Below are positions 63,963-64,000 of a DNA stretch of 64,000 nucleotides, piece by piece. Numbering within the stretch: position 1 is the first letter of the stretch; every line of letters begins with the position of its first letter. The notes below the pieces were generated by a model. The model saw only the letters and a list, made by a program, of their open reading frames with translations. It made no database searches and was not told the DNA's origin. The DNA is from Bifidobacterium aesculapii (GTDB lineage Bacteria; Actinomycetota; Actinomycetes; Actinomycetales; Bifidobacteriaceae): NCBI RefSeq assembly GCF_001417815.1, contig NZ_BCFK01000031.1:83195-147194 (forward strand), given 5' to 3'. A program made the translations under genes and the position numbers.

Positions 63963-64000
63963 TCAGACCACCCCGGTTGGATCGATCTCCTTGCCGAAGA
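63963..64000 (-). CDS. Possible C-terminus of a gene continuing beyond the window
   Basis: On the minus strand the frame reads FGKEIDPTGVV followed by TGA at 63963-63965 and is open to the edge. Codon use fits the genome, but twelve codons are too few to identify a family. A plus-strand frame from ATG 63924 is also open to the edge, and either or neither could be real. Confidence 0.2.
   Translation of the reverse strand, partial: FGKEIDPTGVV

Overview
The window is a stretch of high-GC, densely coding actinobacterial chromosome. It most likely comes from Bifidobacterium or a close relative. The grounds are the fused shikimate kinase/3-dehydroquinate synthase gene, a GuaB3-type IMP dehydrogenase paralogue, an Rv3235-like protein, a sufB-D-C-S-U-T cluster, a stand-alone TadV-like prepilin peptidase, many GTG/TTG starts, and a backbone made almost entirely of core metabolic and translation genes. 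No phage, plasmid, CRISPR array or rRNA operon is visible. There is one tRNA, Leu-GAG.

Layout. 0-11 kb is semi-accessory: a truncated flavodoxin-fold oxidoreductase, an aldo/keto reductase, a MATE exporter, a DUF2316 protein, a PncA-like amidase, endonuclease IV, a YccF membrane protein, an SRAP-domain protein, an AT-rich inverted-repeat island, a TetR regulator, a Kup potassium transporter and a membrane-anchored lysozyme-like protein. 11-21 kb reads right to left as rpsB-tsf / yddG-like exporter / pyrH-frr-cdsA-rlmN / hisF-hisI-trpE. 21-26 kb holds def, a FadD-type ligase with an unusual tail, an Rv3235-like protein and guaB3. 26-37 kb holds icd, an orphan solute-binding lipoprotein, the rsmE-HIT-phoH-ybeY-CBS-era block, tRNA-Leu, a TrmH-type methyltransferase and glgC. 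37-43 kb is the SUF Fe-S assembly operon. 43-49 kb is pyrG and the shikimate block aroC-aroKB-aroQ, followed by a prepilin peptidase. 49-56 kb is mltG-ruvX-alaS with two small membrane proteins, a histidine phosphatase and rpsD. 56-64 kb is a PcrA/UvrD helicase with a Gly-Ser-Tyr-rich tail, xpt with a xanthine permease, a PP2C-like phosphatase, a DUF488 protein, a methyltransferase and a decayed right end.

Several genes form pathways. Shikimate-pathway genes (aroC, aroKB, aroQ), trpE and a YddG-like aromatic amino acid exporter lie in one window. xpt and the permease make a xanthine salvage pair. SufBDCSUT provides Fe-S assembly, and RlmN is one Fe-S client. pyrH and pyrG are two steps of UTP/CTP synthesis.

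The least explained features are non-coding. They are four CATATG boxes in inverted pairs at 6.6 kb, an A-B-A'-B' interlocking hairpin at 28.7 kb, a long inverted repeat at 49.2 kb, a 1-2-3-4 attenuator-like leader before the xanthine permease, a terminator stem that contains the next gene's ribosome-binding site at 61.3 kb, and diverged inverted repeats beside a relic SMR transporter gene at 63.5-63.9 kb. All gene calls rest on reading the translations. No database search was possible.
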